Positions 11,165 through 23,444 of a stretch of 64,000 nucleotides of DNA are shown here, piece by piece. The stretch is from the NCBI GenBank assembly GCA_949825065.1, contig OX463856.1:13639238-13703237 (forward strand). The letters are read 5' to 3'. How positions within the stretch are numbered: the stretch's first letter is position 1; each line of letters starts with the position of its first letter. The translations under genes were made by a program, and so were the position numbers. Source of the DNA: Odontocerum albicorne (Eukaryota; Arthropoda; Insecta; Trichoptera; Odontoceridae). The notes below the pieces were generated by a model, which worked only from the letters and a program-made list of their open reading frames with translations, had not been told where the DNA came from and did not search any database.

Positions 11165-11535
11165 CGATGAAGGAGTAAGGTGTCTCAAAGTAGGACCGAT
11201 ATTCCAAGAAAATGTATCAACAGTGTATTTAGCATATTAAAATGTGGTTGCTGTATTTAGTGTAATTTGAAAAAAAACGTTTATCATAAAACGCCATTAG
11301 ACGAATACAATTAGACTAATGACGAGGGGAATTGGGAAGTAGACGGCGGCGCGTGCCAATTATTGTGTTGTCCCAAATAGTAATTTGGACCTGAATAATC
11401 CATTAGGAGATATTATTCGCTGTTAATTAAACATAATGCCATTTTATTATCCTTCTTGTTTAGTATGATTTTATTTATACTGTTCTATTGTTACTTACGA
11501 AAGGAAATATTATTTGTCTCTATTATATATAGACT
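11165..11535. other. Unique block, possible conserved non-coding element
   Basis: 11285-11445 has well-mixed composition (GTAGACGGCGGCGCGTGCCA, then ATTCGCTGTTAATTAAACAT) with homeodomain-type TAATTA cores. No open frame. Regulatory role is a guess. Confidence 0.3.
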
Positions 11536-11539
11536 GTTT

Positions 11540-12560
11540 TAAAATCCAAAACAAGGAACTGTAGAGCTCTATGGGTGGCATACAGACGACGACGTATGCG
11601 GATTGTATTATGCAGATGACGTGGTATTGTAAGCAGATAATGAAGATGACTTACAAAGTATGTTAAGTAAATCGTATGAGAGATGTTAAGTGACAGATCT
11701 GAGAAGGAATGTTGCGAAATCCAAAGTCATAGTGATAGAAAAATGTGAGAAGAAAATTAGGTGTGATTAATGGGTGAGTAATAGTGATTAGAGTAAGTAG
11801 AAGAGTTATGCCACTAAGGTAGTATTTTCTCAGATGATGGAAGTTCTACCAAGGCTATTGAATATAAAGTCAACGGGCTATTAAATACGATAAATGCGTC
11901 AGTAATAATGATTAGAGTAAGTAGAAGAATTCTGTTATTAAGGTAGTATTTTCTCAGATGATGGAAGTGTTACTAATGCTATTGAATATGAAGTCAACGG
12001 GCTATTAAAACATATATACTCGCACCGGACATTATTCAAATTTGCCAGGATTATAGTCGACAACAGTATTTAAATACAACCTTTGGAATATGGTAGTGAA
12101 ACGTGGTAATGGAAAAGGAATAATGGTAAAAGGCTGAAAAGAGCCCAATAAACACTATGGAAATGCGTACACTTGGAAATACGTGAGGGGAAGGGAGGGG
12201 GGGGGGGTGTACGACACAATACGAAAAAAGTGATGACGGATGAATGTGAACTTTTTTAGTTTTGAGTACGTCGAACGAATCAACATAAAAAGACTAAAAT
12301 AACAAATATATAATGCAAATGTGAGTAGGTGTAGTAGAAGAAGACTTAGGAAATAATGTTTGAATCAAATGTATTCTATTTTAAAGAAAGGAAAAGTAGG
12401 AAGAAAGAGAAATCGTATGAGCTCTATGAGAAGATATATGGATGTGGAAAAAGCGAAATATGTATATCAAGATAGGACAATATGATAATCTGCCCTGGCT
12501 GCTTACCCAAGCAGAGGAACGACGTAATGGTATGTATAGTATGTTCTGTGTAAGCGTTGT
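11540..12560 (+). mobile_element. LINE-a, RT core to C-terminus, with an internal duplication
   Basis: The RT motif is GLYYADDVVL near 11600, followed by ADNEDDLQSMLSKSYERC, all with stops. The tail reads RLRK and a RKRNRMSSMRRYMDVEKAKY run near 12395-12465, then LAAYPSR. A segment of about 124 bp is tandemly duplicated (11775-12005). An 11-G run at 12197-12207 lies in the middle. Confidence 0.78.
11775..12005 (+). repeat. 124-bp tandem duplication inside LINE-a
   Basis: GATTAGAGTAAGTAGAAG recurs 124 bases apart, and each copy continues through TAGTATTTTCTCAGATGATG to TCAACGGGCTATTAAA. The copies differ by scattered substitutions, so the duplication is not recent. Confidence 0.88.
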
Positions 12561-12564
12561 TCCA

Positions 12565-14390
12565 CTGAAAATAAATCTCAGTTCTTCTAGACTATAAATA
12601 ATGTGTTCCACAATTACGTAAATTTCCATGGCTAAATTTTATTTTAATATACATATTTTTAATAAACATATTTTAAATATACATACCCATAGCTATCTTG
12701 AATTCAAATATACATATTACTCGTACTATGTAATCATTTTAAACAATGACTTTGTAATTACTTTCTTATGTCTATATGTTAGTTTAAGATAAAGTTTAGT
12801 GTTTTTGTCAATAATTTTAAGGACTTGTATTAACTTCTCATATGTTAATTTGTATGTTAAAGACACTGTTGTATCAATAAAATAAATAAATAACATATAT
12901 GTATTAAATTCCAAACCCATTAACAAGATATTCCAGGAACGGGTCCGCTTAATATCCTCGTAGATGAGCAGTGACTAACAGTGTGTTGTAAGAATAGTAC
13001 GATATCCATTGTAATCTACTTTTCAGTCACCTGTGGATGGAAGACGCATGTGCGTGTATTGGTTTATTGTATGCCAACTGTTGCACTTCAGCAAGCATAC
13101 GGGATATTTTTATTTCAAGACGGCAGGATTAATTTGAGTTTAATAAAGCGCATTTTTGTGATTTTTATTTATACAAAGACATTGTTGACACTATGAACTG
13201 TATGCATCACCATTGTGAAAATGTTGCAAGGTACCATAAAAATAAAGTTGTACGTTTTAAATATTTTTCTAAAATGTATTTTCGTTTGAAGTGCCTATGT
13301 ATAATTACAATATTAACATATATTTATGCATACTTTATTGTTATCAATATATGTTACGTATACTGTATTGTTATCAACAAACGTATACTATGTTATATTG
13401 TTATCAATTAAGTTATTCTTTTATTTTAAGAATTATTGCCTGTTCTAAGACAACTGGCTTACGCCAATGAAATTCACATACTTACACACATAAAGAGTTC
13501 AACAGATTCAAGCTACAACCGATCAACGATTTGACGAATTGGTGCAAAAAATTGTCATCTTATTTATTTCTGTTTTGTTAAAATTTGGACTATGTATTTT
13601 CTCTCTTTACTCTGCAGTGAATCTGTGGTTGTGTGTGCGTTAATATTTGTAATAATTATCGTATATATTACAATTTTCTTTGTTTTACAATCGACGTGTA
13701 TAAGGGTGTAGGCTGAAAAACATCATCTGATGTCGTTGCGGCCGGACTCGCCTTTTATTATTAGGAATATATCGGTTGGGAGAATGTTATGGAACAAACC
13801 TAAACCTTATAAAATCTTCTCTGTTAAATGTATTACGTTTTCATTTTCCTTTGCCTTAAAATATATGTGCTATTTTAGGACATATATGTATCTACAAACT
13901 ATGTTGCAATCAATAAACCTATATTCATTTATTATTTATATCTATCGTTGTTTTGGTAATTAGTTTTGGTAACACCCAGGATTGACAAAATTAAATAAAT
14001 AATTCGTGTGCGAATTATCTGTGGTTAAGTCCAGAGAGCGAGTGATGCGTTTAATTTGCAGTAACGTTCGGCGGTTCCCGAATGCAACAACATGGACGAA
14101 ACTATTACTTAATGTGGTCAGATAAATTACGAATCAAAACCGTAATTCTCCCCACATTACAAAAAAGAGATTCTAAATTTATTCTGATTTGTTGCACCTT
14201 TATTGTCCTCTCAGTGGTCTTGTTATTGGAAACTTGTCAAACAATATTATTGATAGATTAAAAATATAACTGGATTATGAGGATATAAAGGTGGTGGCAG
14301 TGGCCATACGATTAGGAGCATCCCCGCATCTGCACATACCATATATACAGCGCTAGTGTACTAAAATACAGGAGAGTTAAATTTTAAAGC
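12565..14390. other. Unique DNA, no gene supported
   Basis: Short frames at 12981-13411 and 13730-13963 are AT-driven and not protein-like. 13330-13410 has three ATTGTTATCAA words in a loose repeat. 13620-13975 has a TATAAAAT and an AATAAA about 100 bases apart, but no LTR could be paired. Confidence 0.4.
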
Positions 14391-14394
14391 ACTA

Positions 14395-14500
14395 TTCATC
14401 CTGTCGTGTAGCTCATGACTGAGCATCGTGACTTCCATGATAGCATCCAACAACTATCTATCCATCGCTGCACTCCGCGGCTCGAAGACTAATTGTTATA
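14395..14500 (-). mobile_element. LINE-F 3' end fragment
   Basis: On the minus strand the tail TCACGATGCTCAGTCATGAG matches the end of the LINE-F copy near 61985-62005 (CCACGACGCTCAGTCATGAG). Little coding sense remains. Confidence 0.5.
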
Positions 14501-14889
14501 GGTAGTCATGTAGCGTCTTTCACTTAGTCAGTCCATCGCTTCTTTTTTATTCTTTAATTAGTTCTTCTTTCGCATTGGGACAAGTTAAATTTATTTAATT
14601 TTAACTGCCAAAGTTCCATACAATACCCATACTAATTGCCCAATTAAGGCTGTCTTATTACCATTATAATCTAAACATTTAAAACGTTAATGTTTATATC
14701 TGTAAGTATATGATTTAAATTTAATGCCGTATCTAAAGCAATAAACAAGATATATGCCAAAATCATACAAAAGATAATTAGCAGAAAAAATAAATGGATT
14801 AAATGAACTTCCACTGATAATAAAAATGTATTTTCCCTAAATTATTATTTAAGACAAAACCGACACCGAACAAACATCTCTTATTCGAT

Positions 14890-15125
14890 AAATATATTAA
14901 AATGGAGAAATCCCATATAAAAACTTAAATAAAAAGAGATTAAGTTTTAATCCAATCTGTTCGCGACACTTGAACCAATGCAGACGTTTTTGACGTGATC
15001 TAATGTGATAATATTTATGACAACCATACATCAGCCTAGAAGTTGTATTGAAAATAGACGGATCTAGAAATCGGTGAATCAGGCAGGCTAGAAAAAAAAA
15101 TATTACGAAAATTCTGACCTGATAC
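14890..15125 (-). mobile_element. LINE ORF2 C-terminal fragment, jockey/R1-like
   Basis: The minus-strand reading includes SRLMYGCHKYYHIRSRQKRL, then HWFKCREQIGLKLNLFLFKF and LYGISP. This corresponds to the (R)FIYGxRKYDHIS...LxWLxxxxRRxxHLxxLxFKI..SP pattern at the end of these elements. It follows directly on the part represented at 1-175. Confidence 0.6.
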
Positions 15126-15171
15126 AAGACATTAATTAATAAGATTTTTTTTCATTATTGGTTTCGTATTA

Positions 15172-15841
15172 CCTTTCCCTTCCTGTGCTAAAAAAATCCG
15201 CGCATTCCAGTGCTGTGTATTCAATACACATCAATACACACGTAAAAATTCGGTATGAATATTATTATTTTACCGATTTAAAATCGATAAAATAAGAATA
15301 TTCATAGCCAATCGCTTAAATTAATTAAATTTGAAGTCAAAAGTGATAATAATGTAAATTTAATTGCCGAAAACATGAAAAAAACATCGGCCGACGTTCA
15401 CAAAACGGGCGAAGAGACCACCTCAAACGGATGCCCGAGAGCTACTGAGACCTGAGACGGGACTCGGTCTCGGACCTCGAATACCTCGAAGGAAGAAACA
15501 CAATTGCGAACTAAGATTATATTTCTTGCGTTCCCGTATACCGAAGTAGAGTGAGACGTGAAAAGCGTCGCTTCCTCACCCATAGCGGGTTTTTTTAGAA
15601 TGAATATACCTACGTCACACACTGGCACACGTTTAATTGTAACGGTGAATTTATTCCCGATTTTCACAAAATTTATCTGATGTGGTCGATAAGTGCTAAT
15701 TATTATTAATATTATTTTTTCATTCAATGCGTGAATGTATTACGAAGGCATAGCTAAAATCTGAACCCAGTATTTATTATATTTATAGAGATATTAAAGT
15801 TTTTATAAGCAATGTGTACTAGTTACACATCACAGGAAAGG
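15172..15841 (-). mobile_element. Second copy of the piggyBac-like MITE, inverted
   Basis: This is the same element as 21086-21652 in the opposite orientation and about 100 bp longer. Shared landmarks include CATCGGCCGACGTTCACAAA, the GTCACACACTGGCACACGTT segment, and the ends CCTTTCCCTTCCTGTG and CACAGGAAAGG. The flanking target site is worn (TTAC at the left, AACC at the right), so it is older or was inserted imprecisely. The minus-strand frame 15398-15727 parallels the small frame of the other copy. Confidence 0.68.
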
Positions 15842-15849
15842 AACCTTCA

Positions 15850-16790
15850 AACTACGATTCGACTCATATGAAAAATAAATAGACTTTTCTTTGTCTGTGT
15901 TCAACCCATACTTCGCTTACTCAGAATCTCAGGGATGCTGGAGAAAAAGTTTTCCACATAAAAGAGCAACAAGTTGACAACAAAACACAATAAAATCTGG
16001 AATCTCACGAGAGTTTCGCTTAAGTAAAACAGCTGCATTCTCTTTCGTCTCCCAAGTCAGAGAAACTCTCCCCGAGGTAACCAGGACGTAATGAAATAAG
16101 CCATCTGTTTTATGTTATCCTCGGATAGTGTCTCAGTCCAGGAGTCCTGGAGTGGGATCCTTGGAGAATAAATTATCGTTTATTTGCTCGTTCCACTGTG
16201 TCCTATAACTTGTTAGTAGTCTGTGCAAGTTTGAGAATCGGAACGGGAATATTCAATTAATCGGAAATTCGCTAATTACGGTCGCTTACCAGAGGTCGGG
16301 GGTTTCAAGTTTTTAAATAAACTTTACAAATAGCCTCGACGAGAGACTAATTCTAGTGTTAAGTTTAAGTTAAGCTTGCTTGGGTTTTATACGGTTACAA
16401 AGAATTTATTCAGTAAAGCTTTTGATTTACTGTTCCAAGAATATTTTCGCTAAATTGTATTCTGTTTTATATTTTCGTTGTATACTATATTACTTGGCGT
16501 ATTAATTATCATCAAAAATATCTTCCAGCTAATCAGATATGTGTTAAACAAGTTTTAAGGGAAAACCAGATTATAACACTTGAAAAAAAAATCAGTTCTA
16601 ACTGAAATTGATTCCATAATCCCCGATTCAGAAGATACGTATATAAATAAACTAGTAACTGAAATCATCTAACATATATCTTACTTGAAATATCTAAAGA
16701 AAAATATAAAGAAACTTTTATGAGGAGAGCCTTGCCCTGTATTTCAGCCTGAAAAGTACGTGAACGGGGTGCAGTGGAAAGGGACAATTT
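15850..16790. other. Unique block, possible conserved non-coding DNA
   Basis: 15990-16330 has balanced composition (CAGCTGCATTCTCTTTCGTC, TCGGATAGTGTCTCAGTCCA, CGGTCGCTTACCAGAGGTCG) and no frame. It may be regulatory or an old exon; neither is shown. Confidence 0.3.
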
Positions 16791-16814
16791 CCATAGTATA
16801 GTTATATATAATAC

Positions 16815-16870
16815 CGAGGTTGACTTCTATCAGATGGTTTCGCGTTCGATTCCTGATGCTTCCCGAATAT
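16815..16870 (+). repeat. SINE-B B-box fragment
   Basis: CAGATGGTTTCGCGTTCGAT then TCCTGATGCTTCCCG. Only the 3' half of the tRNA-like head remains. Confidence 0.45.
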
Positions 16871-16934
16871 ATTAATACATATACTCGTAAAAAAGGTTAC
16901 CTGCCTCATCGCGCTCTTGTGGCTCAGGTTCTAG

Positions 16935-19370
16935 ACACGATAGTAATGCTTTGTTTTTTTTGTATATTTTTTGTTCATTATTTTGGTTCATTATATGTTG
17001 TATGTTGAAACAAGATTTGTTCTAGTATTTTAAAGATAAATTCTTATTTTTAATGATTAAAACAATAATTGTATTCATAAGTATGCTAAGACAACTTTTT
17101 TTCCCATTTTGAAGAGGATATTAAAATAAGTTTGGGTTCATTTATTTCATGAGAAAACATTTTTTCTCCCATTAAGAAGACAATTCGTATTTTTCAAATG
17201 ATTTCTTGTTAACTAGTATGTTTTATTGATCAGTTTCTTTGCTGGGAGGTCCATATGAACACTTTGAACACAAAAATAAAATAAAACGGGTATATTTTCT
17301 GTATTATTCGAAATGTGCTATATTTTGTTTCTTGTCAACAAATAAACTTTTTGTCTAGTATTCAGGTTCTTAAAGTGGCCAAATTACACTTCAAATAAAT
17401 TCTCTGGCACTTTTATCGCGAAAAAAATTCGAATTCAACCAATTCATATACGACACGCAAGGTAACTGATCTAATTTCACCATCCTTAGAGTAAGAACTT
17501 ATTTTGCCCACAGGTAATATGCCCATGACATACAATGAGGTACCAACGTTCGTAAAGGCGAAAGAGTGCAAAAAAATCTGTAAGTGGTTTGGAGCGTGGT
17601 TGTTATCGAGAGAGAAGTTTGACTGTTTGCTCATACAGAAGGTATGACTTGTAGCGAATGTTTGTGTGAACTCTTAAGTGTGGTGTGTTTTTTGGTGATT
17701 GTGTGCCGGACATTGCTGGATGGACTTTTCAGTCTATCTTGAATGATTAAATTTGACTCGCGCGATACGTACATCATTCAAGTAAATAAAAGTTTACAAT
17801 GGGGCATTGTATATTTGACAATCGTAAAAGACTATCAACTTATTTTTCCACGTCATATGTCCTCAGTAAGATACAGCAAAAGCCTAGTTTACTGGGGACA
17901 CGACAAATGAAAGGCAACAAACCCAGGTCCATATAAATTAAGTGACCACATTAAATTACCTGTTGTGTTTTCATAAATTATATATTCATAAAATTTCCTG
18001 TTGTGTATAAAACATAAATAAAGAAGACAAGATTCTTTCTTGCATTTTGAAAAATGGAAAACGTATATTTTAATCAATTCAAAACGTATATCTGTATGAA
18101 TATACTTTTTGACATCCAATAAGTTGAACATTTAATAACATAAGAAATTAAATCCCTAAGGAGAAAATTTAAATCTTGCACTAGATCTCATGTAGGGTTA
18201 GATGTCCACAACTCAACCTTCAACAGTATGTGGTTACTCACTGAGGTTCCTGAGGGACTAGACAAGAAGGCTTTCTTTACAAATTACGTAACTAAATCAT
18301 CTCTTAATCTTAATTAATGTAGAATCAAAAGTTTTAGAATTTTCAAACATGTATCAACATTTAGGACTATTGATGGCAACCATTCCAAATGTATATATTT
18401 AAAAGTAAAATTTTATGCTGTGTAGGTAAATTAAGTTTATTTGTGTTTCATATGTAGCTCATGAAACACAAATAAACTTAATTAACCTACTGAAAATATA
18501 AGAATAAAAATATCGTAAACATTTAAAAAATAAACTATTATTAATTCCAATCGATAGTTGTTTAAATAACTCTGGCGTCCCTTTGTGGAATTCCATAATT
18601 AATTTCAATACAGGAAGTGTTAAAATGCATTGTGATTTGCAATAACTAAAGTGGAATAAAACGAAGTAATCGTGTTTTAATTAAATATTAATGATAATCA
18701 AATCTACTGGTTACAATCTGAAAGCCCACAAAATTAAATATTTTATAATAGGTCAGAAGGTTTTAAACGTTGTTATTGTTGTTTGATTGGAAAATCGAAG
18801 GTTTTTATTTTAAAAATTGTATAAACCCTTGGGATATGTGGATGCGACTCAAAAATTGGGACGGTTAACAATTTAAATAGGCAGAAAATTATTTTTACTA
18901 TAAATAAATATTTTTGGGTTATAACACATGACACGTTACAAATGTATAAAAATCATTTTAAAACCTTACTCTGTGCGTCAAAAGTAAAAGCTTTCGGTAT
19001 TTAGGATTCACAGAAATTTATTTAATTGTTATCTGTATGTGTTATTTTATTAATCTTTATTTAGATCATGAAACCGAAACTAATACCCTAATCTGGGTCA
19101 CGGCTTAAAAGGAAACACTGCATTAGAATATGGTTTTCCAACCGTTGTTTTTTTGTGATACAACTACTAGTTCGCAATGAAATCTCAATGTGAAATTGCC
19201 AATTTTTTTAGTTTGATCAAAGCCAGAATCACTGAGCGACCGATAAGTAATCAAATGGTCTCGACTATCATTTTAATTGAAATATTACTTTATGCTCTGA
19301 AACCAGTAATCTTAGCGAATATGTTTACGTGGAATAGATTTATGGTAAAAACTTACAAACCATTACGCTT
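16935..19370. other. Unique AT-rich DNA with one hairpin
   Basis: Apart from the 30-bp inverted repeat at 18422-18490 nothing was recognised. Frames at 17413-17634 and 17889-18131 look random. Confidence 0.5.
18422..18490. repeat. 30-bp inverted repeat, one mismatch
   Basis: Left arm 18422-18451 (GTAGGTAAATTAAGTTTATT then TGTGTTTCAT), right arm 18461-18490, nine-base spacer. Confidence 0.95.
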
Positions 19371-19374
19371 TGTC

Positions 19375-19560
19375 CCTGTCAGGGTAGGAAGATATGAGAA
19401 ATCATTAGACTTTCCTACTGCGACACATCTTTTGCCTCTTCTACATATCATACATACACATTCTTATACAACTCTTACGATTTAAAAAAATCATACATTT
19501 TTTCCAACCACACTTTTCTTGGTCTTTCTTTATCCCGACCTCCATTCAAATTTAAAACTT
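19375..19560 (-). mobile_element. LINE-a 3' end fragment
   Basis: The plus strand shows the complement of the LINE-a tail: a worn CATAC-rich stretch, CTTATACAACTCTTACGATT, then TTTCTTGGTCTTTCTTTATC, the complement of the GRPRK-type block. The same order is seen at 62100-62265 and 22070-22545. Confidence 0.6.
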
Positions 19561-19654
19561 CAACTAAAAAATCATAATCAGTACCACGTTTTAGAATCTG
19601 GAATGATTATAATGTTTAATTATAGTTAAGATCACTAGACCAGATCTGATTTTT

Positions 19655-20640
19655 TAGTTTTCAACTGTCTCAGAACAGATACGTTGTATCTTCTTCCCGG
19701 TGTCATGTCAGGTCCCCTCAACGTTGAATATCACTTGAGAGTAGACATCTTTATCCCCGGCAGCCCGAAAAAGATCTCCAACGCCCCTTATGCCAGTCCA
19801 ATCCCGTATATTGCGGAGTCAGGAGATTTGCCTCCTGCCAATACCTCTTCGGCCTTATATTTGGATGATCAGGTGCAGTAATTTGTACTTTTCTCCTCTA
19901 AGTACATGACCCAAGTAGGACACCTTTCGGATTTTAATATTAGTCAGCAACTCTCTATCAACTTTGGCTCTTTGAAGAACCCTTGTGTTGCTGACCATAT
20001 CCGTCCAGGGTTTCCGTAGCATTCTCCGGTGTATCCGCATTTCGAAAGCTTCCAGTCGGTTCACACTACTAACTTTGAGGGTCCATGATTACACTCCATG
20101 CAACAACACTGACCAAACGTAGCATTTGTTTAACCGTTGTCGAAGCTTCAAGTTTAGATTATCATCGCAGAATACGCTACTCATTTTATTAAAAACCGCA
20201 CGAGATGATTCATTTCTGCACTTGACTTCGGTTTCTGGATCGAGGTCTTCCACTAGGATACTTCCGAAGTATTAATTTTTTTTCACTCTCTCAATATCAG
20301 CACCGTTCAATGTAAGACGTGCTCCTGCGTGATCCTGCCGGCCAAACCCATGAACTTAGTTTTACTCACGTTCATGTTCAGCCCCAGCCTCACACCGGCT
20401 TCATTAATTCTATCTACAAGCGTTTGAAGGTCGTTAATACTGTCTGCCAGAACAACCGTATCATCTGCGTACCTGATGTTATTGACGCATACACCATTCA
20501 CTTTGACCCCAGATTCAAGTTATATGGTATAGAGCTTCCTTGAAAACTATATCTGAGTACAGATTGAATAACATAGGTGACAAAATACAGCCTAGTCGGA
20601 TTCCACGTTGATTTATGTTGTACAACGAAACATTTTAAAT
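19655..20640 (-). mobile_element. LINE-G reverse transcriptase, RT core to C-terminus
   Basis: On the minus strand from about 20640 the reading is NQRGIRLGCILSPMLFNLYS. Next comes MNGVCVNNIRYADDTVVLAD with an intact YADD active site, then a NMNVSKTKFMGLAG block, LEAFEMRIHRRMLRKPWTDM, KVSYLGHVLRGEKYKLL and finally GRRGIGRRQISWLRNIRDW. Only a few disruptions are present, so it is among the better preserved LINE pieces here. The 5' part is missing. A related fragment lies at 37025-37320 on the other strand. Confidence 0.85.
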
Positions 20641-20644
20641 TTCA

Positions 20645-21081
20645 TGTATCCTTAGGTTAGATGGTTAATTGGCTGTAATAAAAAATACATATGAAGTGGT
20701 CGTATGAAAAAAAAATTTAACTCAAAGATTATTTAAAATAACCCTTTTGTAACTTCTTTGATAACTACTCATTCATTAATTAATTTATTGACCGGGTCAT
20801 CAACTGAAAATTTGATCACGTTTCCCAGTGGGACGAAATAGAGATTAACCTGTCATTTGAATCAATTAGGCATTGAATCGAGCAAGTAGCCCGATAATCG
20901 GATAAGTTAGCATCAGCTGTGAATCCAATATACGAAGTTCTACAAATTAATTCAATGCTACTTTAAAACGTGTTCTGCACAATCGCGTTGCATCTAATCA
21001 CCTATATTTGGAGTTTTTCCAGAGCTTTCAAAATTAGTTGGTCTCCCGGTGTAAAATTTTCCATAAGGAGAACAGGTTTTA
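20645..21081. other. Unique block, possible conserved non-coding DNA
   Basis: 20800-21010 is well mixed (CCTGTCATTTGAATCAATTA, GGATAAGTTAGCATCAGCTG, TCTGCACAATCGCGTTGCAT) and non-coding. It ends at the TTAA of the MITE. Confidence 0.3.
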
Positions 21082-21085
21082 TTAA

Positions 21086-21652
21086 CCCTTCCTTCCCTGT
21101 GAGGTGTAACTAGTACACATTGCTTCTAAAAACTTTAATATCTCTATAAATATAATAAATACTGGGTTCAGATTTAAGGTATTCCTCCAAAATACATTTA
21201 CGCATTGAATGTAAAAATAATATTATTAATAATTAGCACTTATCGGCCACATCAGATATTTTGTGAAAATCGGGAATAAATTCACCAATACAATCAAATG
21301 TGTGCCAGTGTGTGACGTAGGTATATTCATTCTAAAAAAAACCGCTGAGGGGGAGGACGCGACGCTATTCACGTATCACTCTCACTCTACTTCGGTATAT
21401 GGAAACGCAAGAAATAGAATCTCAGTTCGCTCGGCTCTCTCGCTTCAGTACCTCTCGGGCATATTTTGAGGAGGTCTTTTCGCCCATTTTGTGAACGTTG
21501 GCCGATGTTTTTTTCATGTTTTCAGCAATAAAATTAAAATTTTTATCACTCTTGAATTCAGATTGGCTATGAATATTCTTATTTTTCCGATTTTAAATCA
21601 CTCATTTTTACATGAGTACTATATTGAATACACAGCACCGGGTAGGGAAAGG
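21086..21652 (+). mobile_element. piggyBac-like MITE flanked by TTAA
   Basis: TTAA at 21082-21085 and again at 21653-21656 flank a 567-bp element. The ends read CCCTTCCTTCCCTGTG at the left and, on the complementary strand, CCTTTCCCTACCCGGTG at the right. A TTAA duplication with ends beginning CC and ending GG is the hallmark of the piggyBac superfamily. No transposase domain is present. A frame of 68 codons (21263-21469) also occurs in the inverted copy at 15172-15841, but it looks like shared non-coding sequence. Confidence 0.72.
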
Positions 21653-22069
21653 TTAAGAGGAATGTCAGTTTATGCACTAATCATATTTATGTATTTGTGC
21701 AACGAAGGATAAATTTCGAGAGTTAAAATAGCTCCCAAATTTAAATAAAAGTTTAAAATGTTGATAACATAATATCTTAGTATTACAAAAAATAAAAATA
21801 AAATATGACACAAAAAACATAAGAAAAAAACGTACAAAAATAAAACCTACTTTACATAAAAAAAAAAAAAACAAGTAAATAGTAGACCTTAGCTCAGAAG
21901 GCCTCAGGCCGTTTACAGCGCCTAGAACGATTCTTAAAAAATAACTATATCCACAAAAGAAATCTGTTAAAAAATAAAAACAAAAATTCACTCGTATAAT
22001 TTATCCAATCAATACACATAAAAACAATCCCAAATCGAGACTCACATGCTTACATATCATCACATCATT

Positions 22070-22545
22070 ATCATCACGTCAGGAAGAGAAGATAGTGTCA
22101 GAATTTTGACATACATAATTTGCCTCTTCCACGACCATATATTTTCTCATACAGCTCCTACGATTTATATAATTTCTTGGTTTCAAAATATTACTTATTT
22201 GTTCCAACTATATTTTCTTTATTCTTCCACTTACGTTTGTGCATTTTTTTGTTAACTTTTTTTATTCATTCGTTCCACGTGCCAAATCCATCTCAGAGAG
22301 CTCTTTTGATTTTATTTATCGCATCAGCCTTTTATTCATATTCATCCAATATCCCTTTATTCTGTATTCCATCATACATTCTCACTCCATGCAGTCTTCT
22401 AAGATCACTTATTTTAACTGTATTTGTTCGGCTCTTTTCATTAGTTATCCACGTCACCGTTTCACTTCCATACATCAAAACCGTGACTAAAATGATGTGG
22501 ATTGTCGTCTCAGCATTGCTTATCAAGAATTTGAAATATGAAACT
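22070..22545 (-). mobile_element. LINE-a tail
   Basis: The minus-strand reading is LMYGSETVTWITNEKSRTNT, then LRRLHGVRMYDGIQNKGI (family form LMYGSETWTW...MRALRRMHGVxxYDRIRN). The 3' part toward 22085 matches other LINE-a ends. Confidence 0.75.
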
Positions 22546-22567
22546 ATTCCTGGATTTTAATCTCTAC

Positions 22568-22663
22568 ATTGTTCGCTGGTAACCACATAAGAGAAAATCC
22601 ATGTTCGCTGGTAACCACATAAGAGAAAACCCATGTTCGCTGGTAATCATATAAGAGAAACCC
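22568..22663. repeat. 32-bp tandem repeat, three units
   Basis: TGTTCGCTGGTAACCACATA then AGAGAAAAYCCA, starting at 22568, 22600 and 22632. It begins next to the LINE-a tail. Confidence 0.93.
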
Positions 22664-23257
22664 ATAGATTTTTAGAAATATTTTGTATTTTTCAACATAG
22701 GAAAAGTTTTCCCGTATTACTTTTACCACTTTTATACAATTTTTCAAGTCAGCAAAAGAAAAAGTTTGTTAGAAGCAAAGACATGCTTATAAGATATATG
22801 TTTGCAACAAATACTTTACTTCAGATAGTGTGATGTGCAAACTTTAAGGATAAAGATGGTGGCATATCACAATAAAATATTCAACCGTAGAAGTCACCAT
22901 TGTGGGTAAGACATGAAAAGCAAATTCTTCGGGACGATCGCCCTTATGAAGCAGAAAATAAATGCATTTGAGAGCCAATATTTGCATAGTGCTCGTATCA
23001 CCATACATTAATTTACAATATATCCAAATTAGGTACATATATTTAAGAACGAAGCAAAAAGACAGGTTCGGCCCCGTTAATCAACAAGTATTCGGCCCCG
23101 TTAATCAATCAATCAGGTTTAAAACCACTTGATAAGGCATGGAGCTCGTGGTTGTTAGACAATGTTGAGTAAATTACGAAACGAAGTTTTTAAAATAGGC
23201 AACAACAGTCGCAAAGGTGTATTGTTACCAAACGAACTATTTTACCAGAATGCACCT

Positions 23258-23345
23258 TAGGTTTTCGAGTACCATCGGGAATCAAATATTCAACTCTCGG
23301 ATGGAAATCAAACGTCCTACCAACTAGGCCACGGTGGTCATCAAA
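23258..23345 (-). repeat. SINE-A head
   Basis: GTACCATCGGGAATCAAATA to CCTACCAACTAGGCCACGGT. Confidence 0.75.
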
Positions 23346-23444
23346 ATTATAATTTGTGAGTGCTTTCAGAACAAAAATAGACTTTGAATTATTTCATCTC
23401 GTTATAACGATAAAGTATAGAAGTGCATGCCCGTTCAATAGATT

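Noticed and set aside
13620..13975. Possible solo LTR (TATAAAAT at about 13807, AATAAA at about 13911)
   Set aside because: No second copy, no TG...CA ends that could be paired and no primer-binding site.
15398..15727. 109-codon frame shared with a frame at 21263-21469
   Set aside because: Both lie inside copies of one MITE; similarity is explained by shared origin, and the frame is broken differently in the two copies.
21677..22560. Long hydrophobic frames on both strands
   Set aside because: They come from poly-A/T and from the complement of a LINE-a tail; no conserved motif or splice signals.
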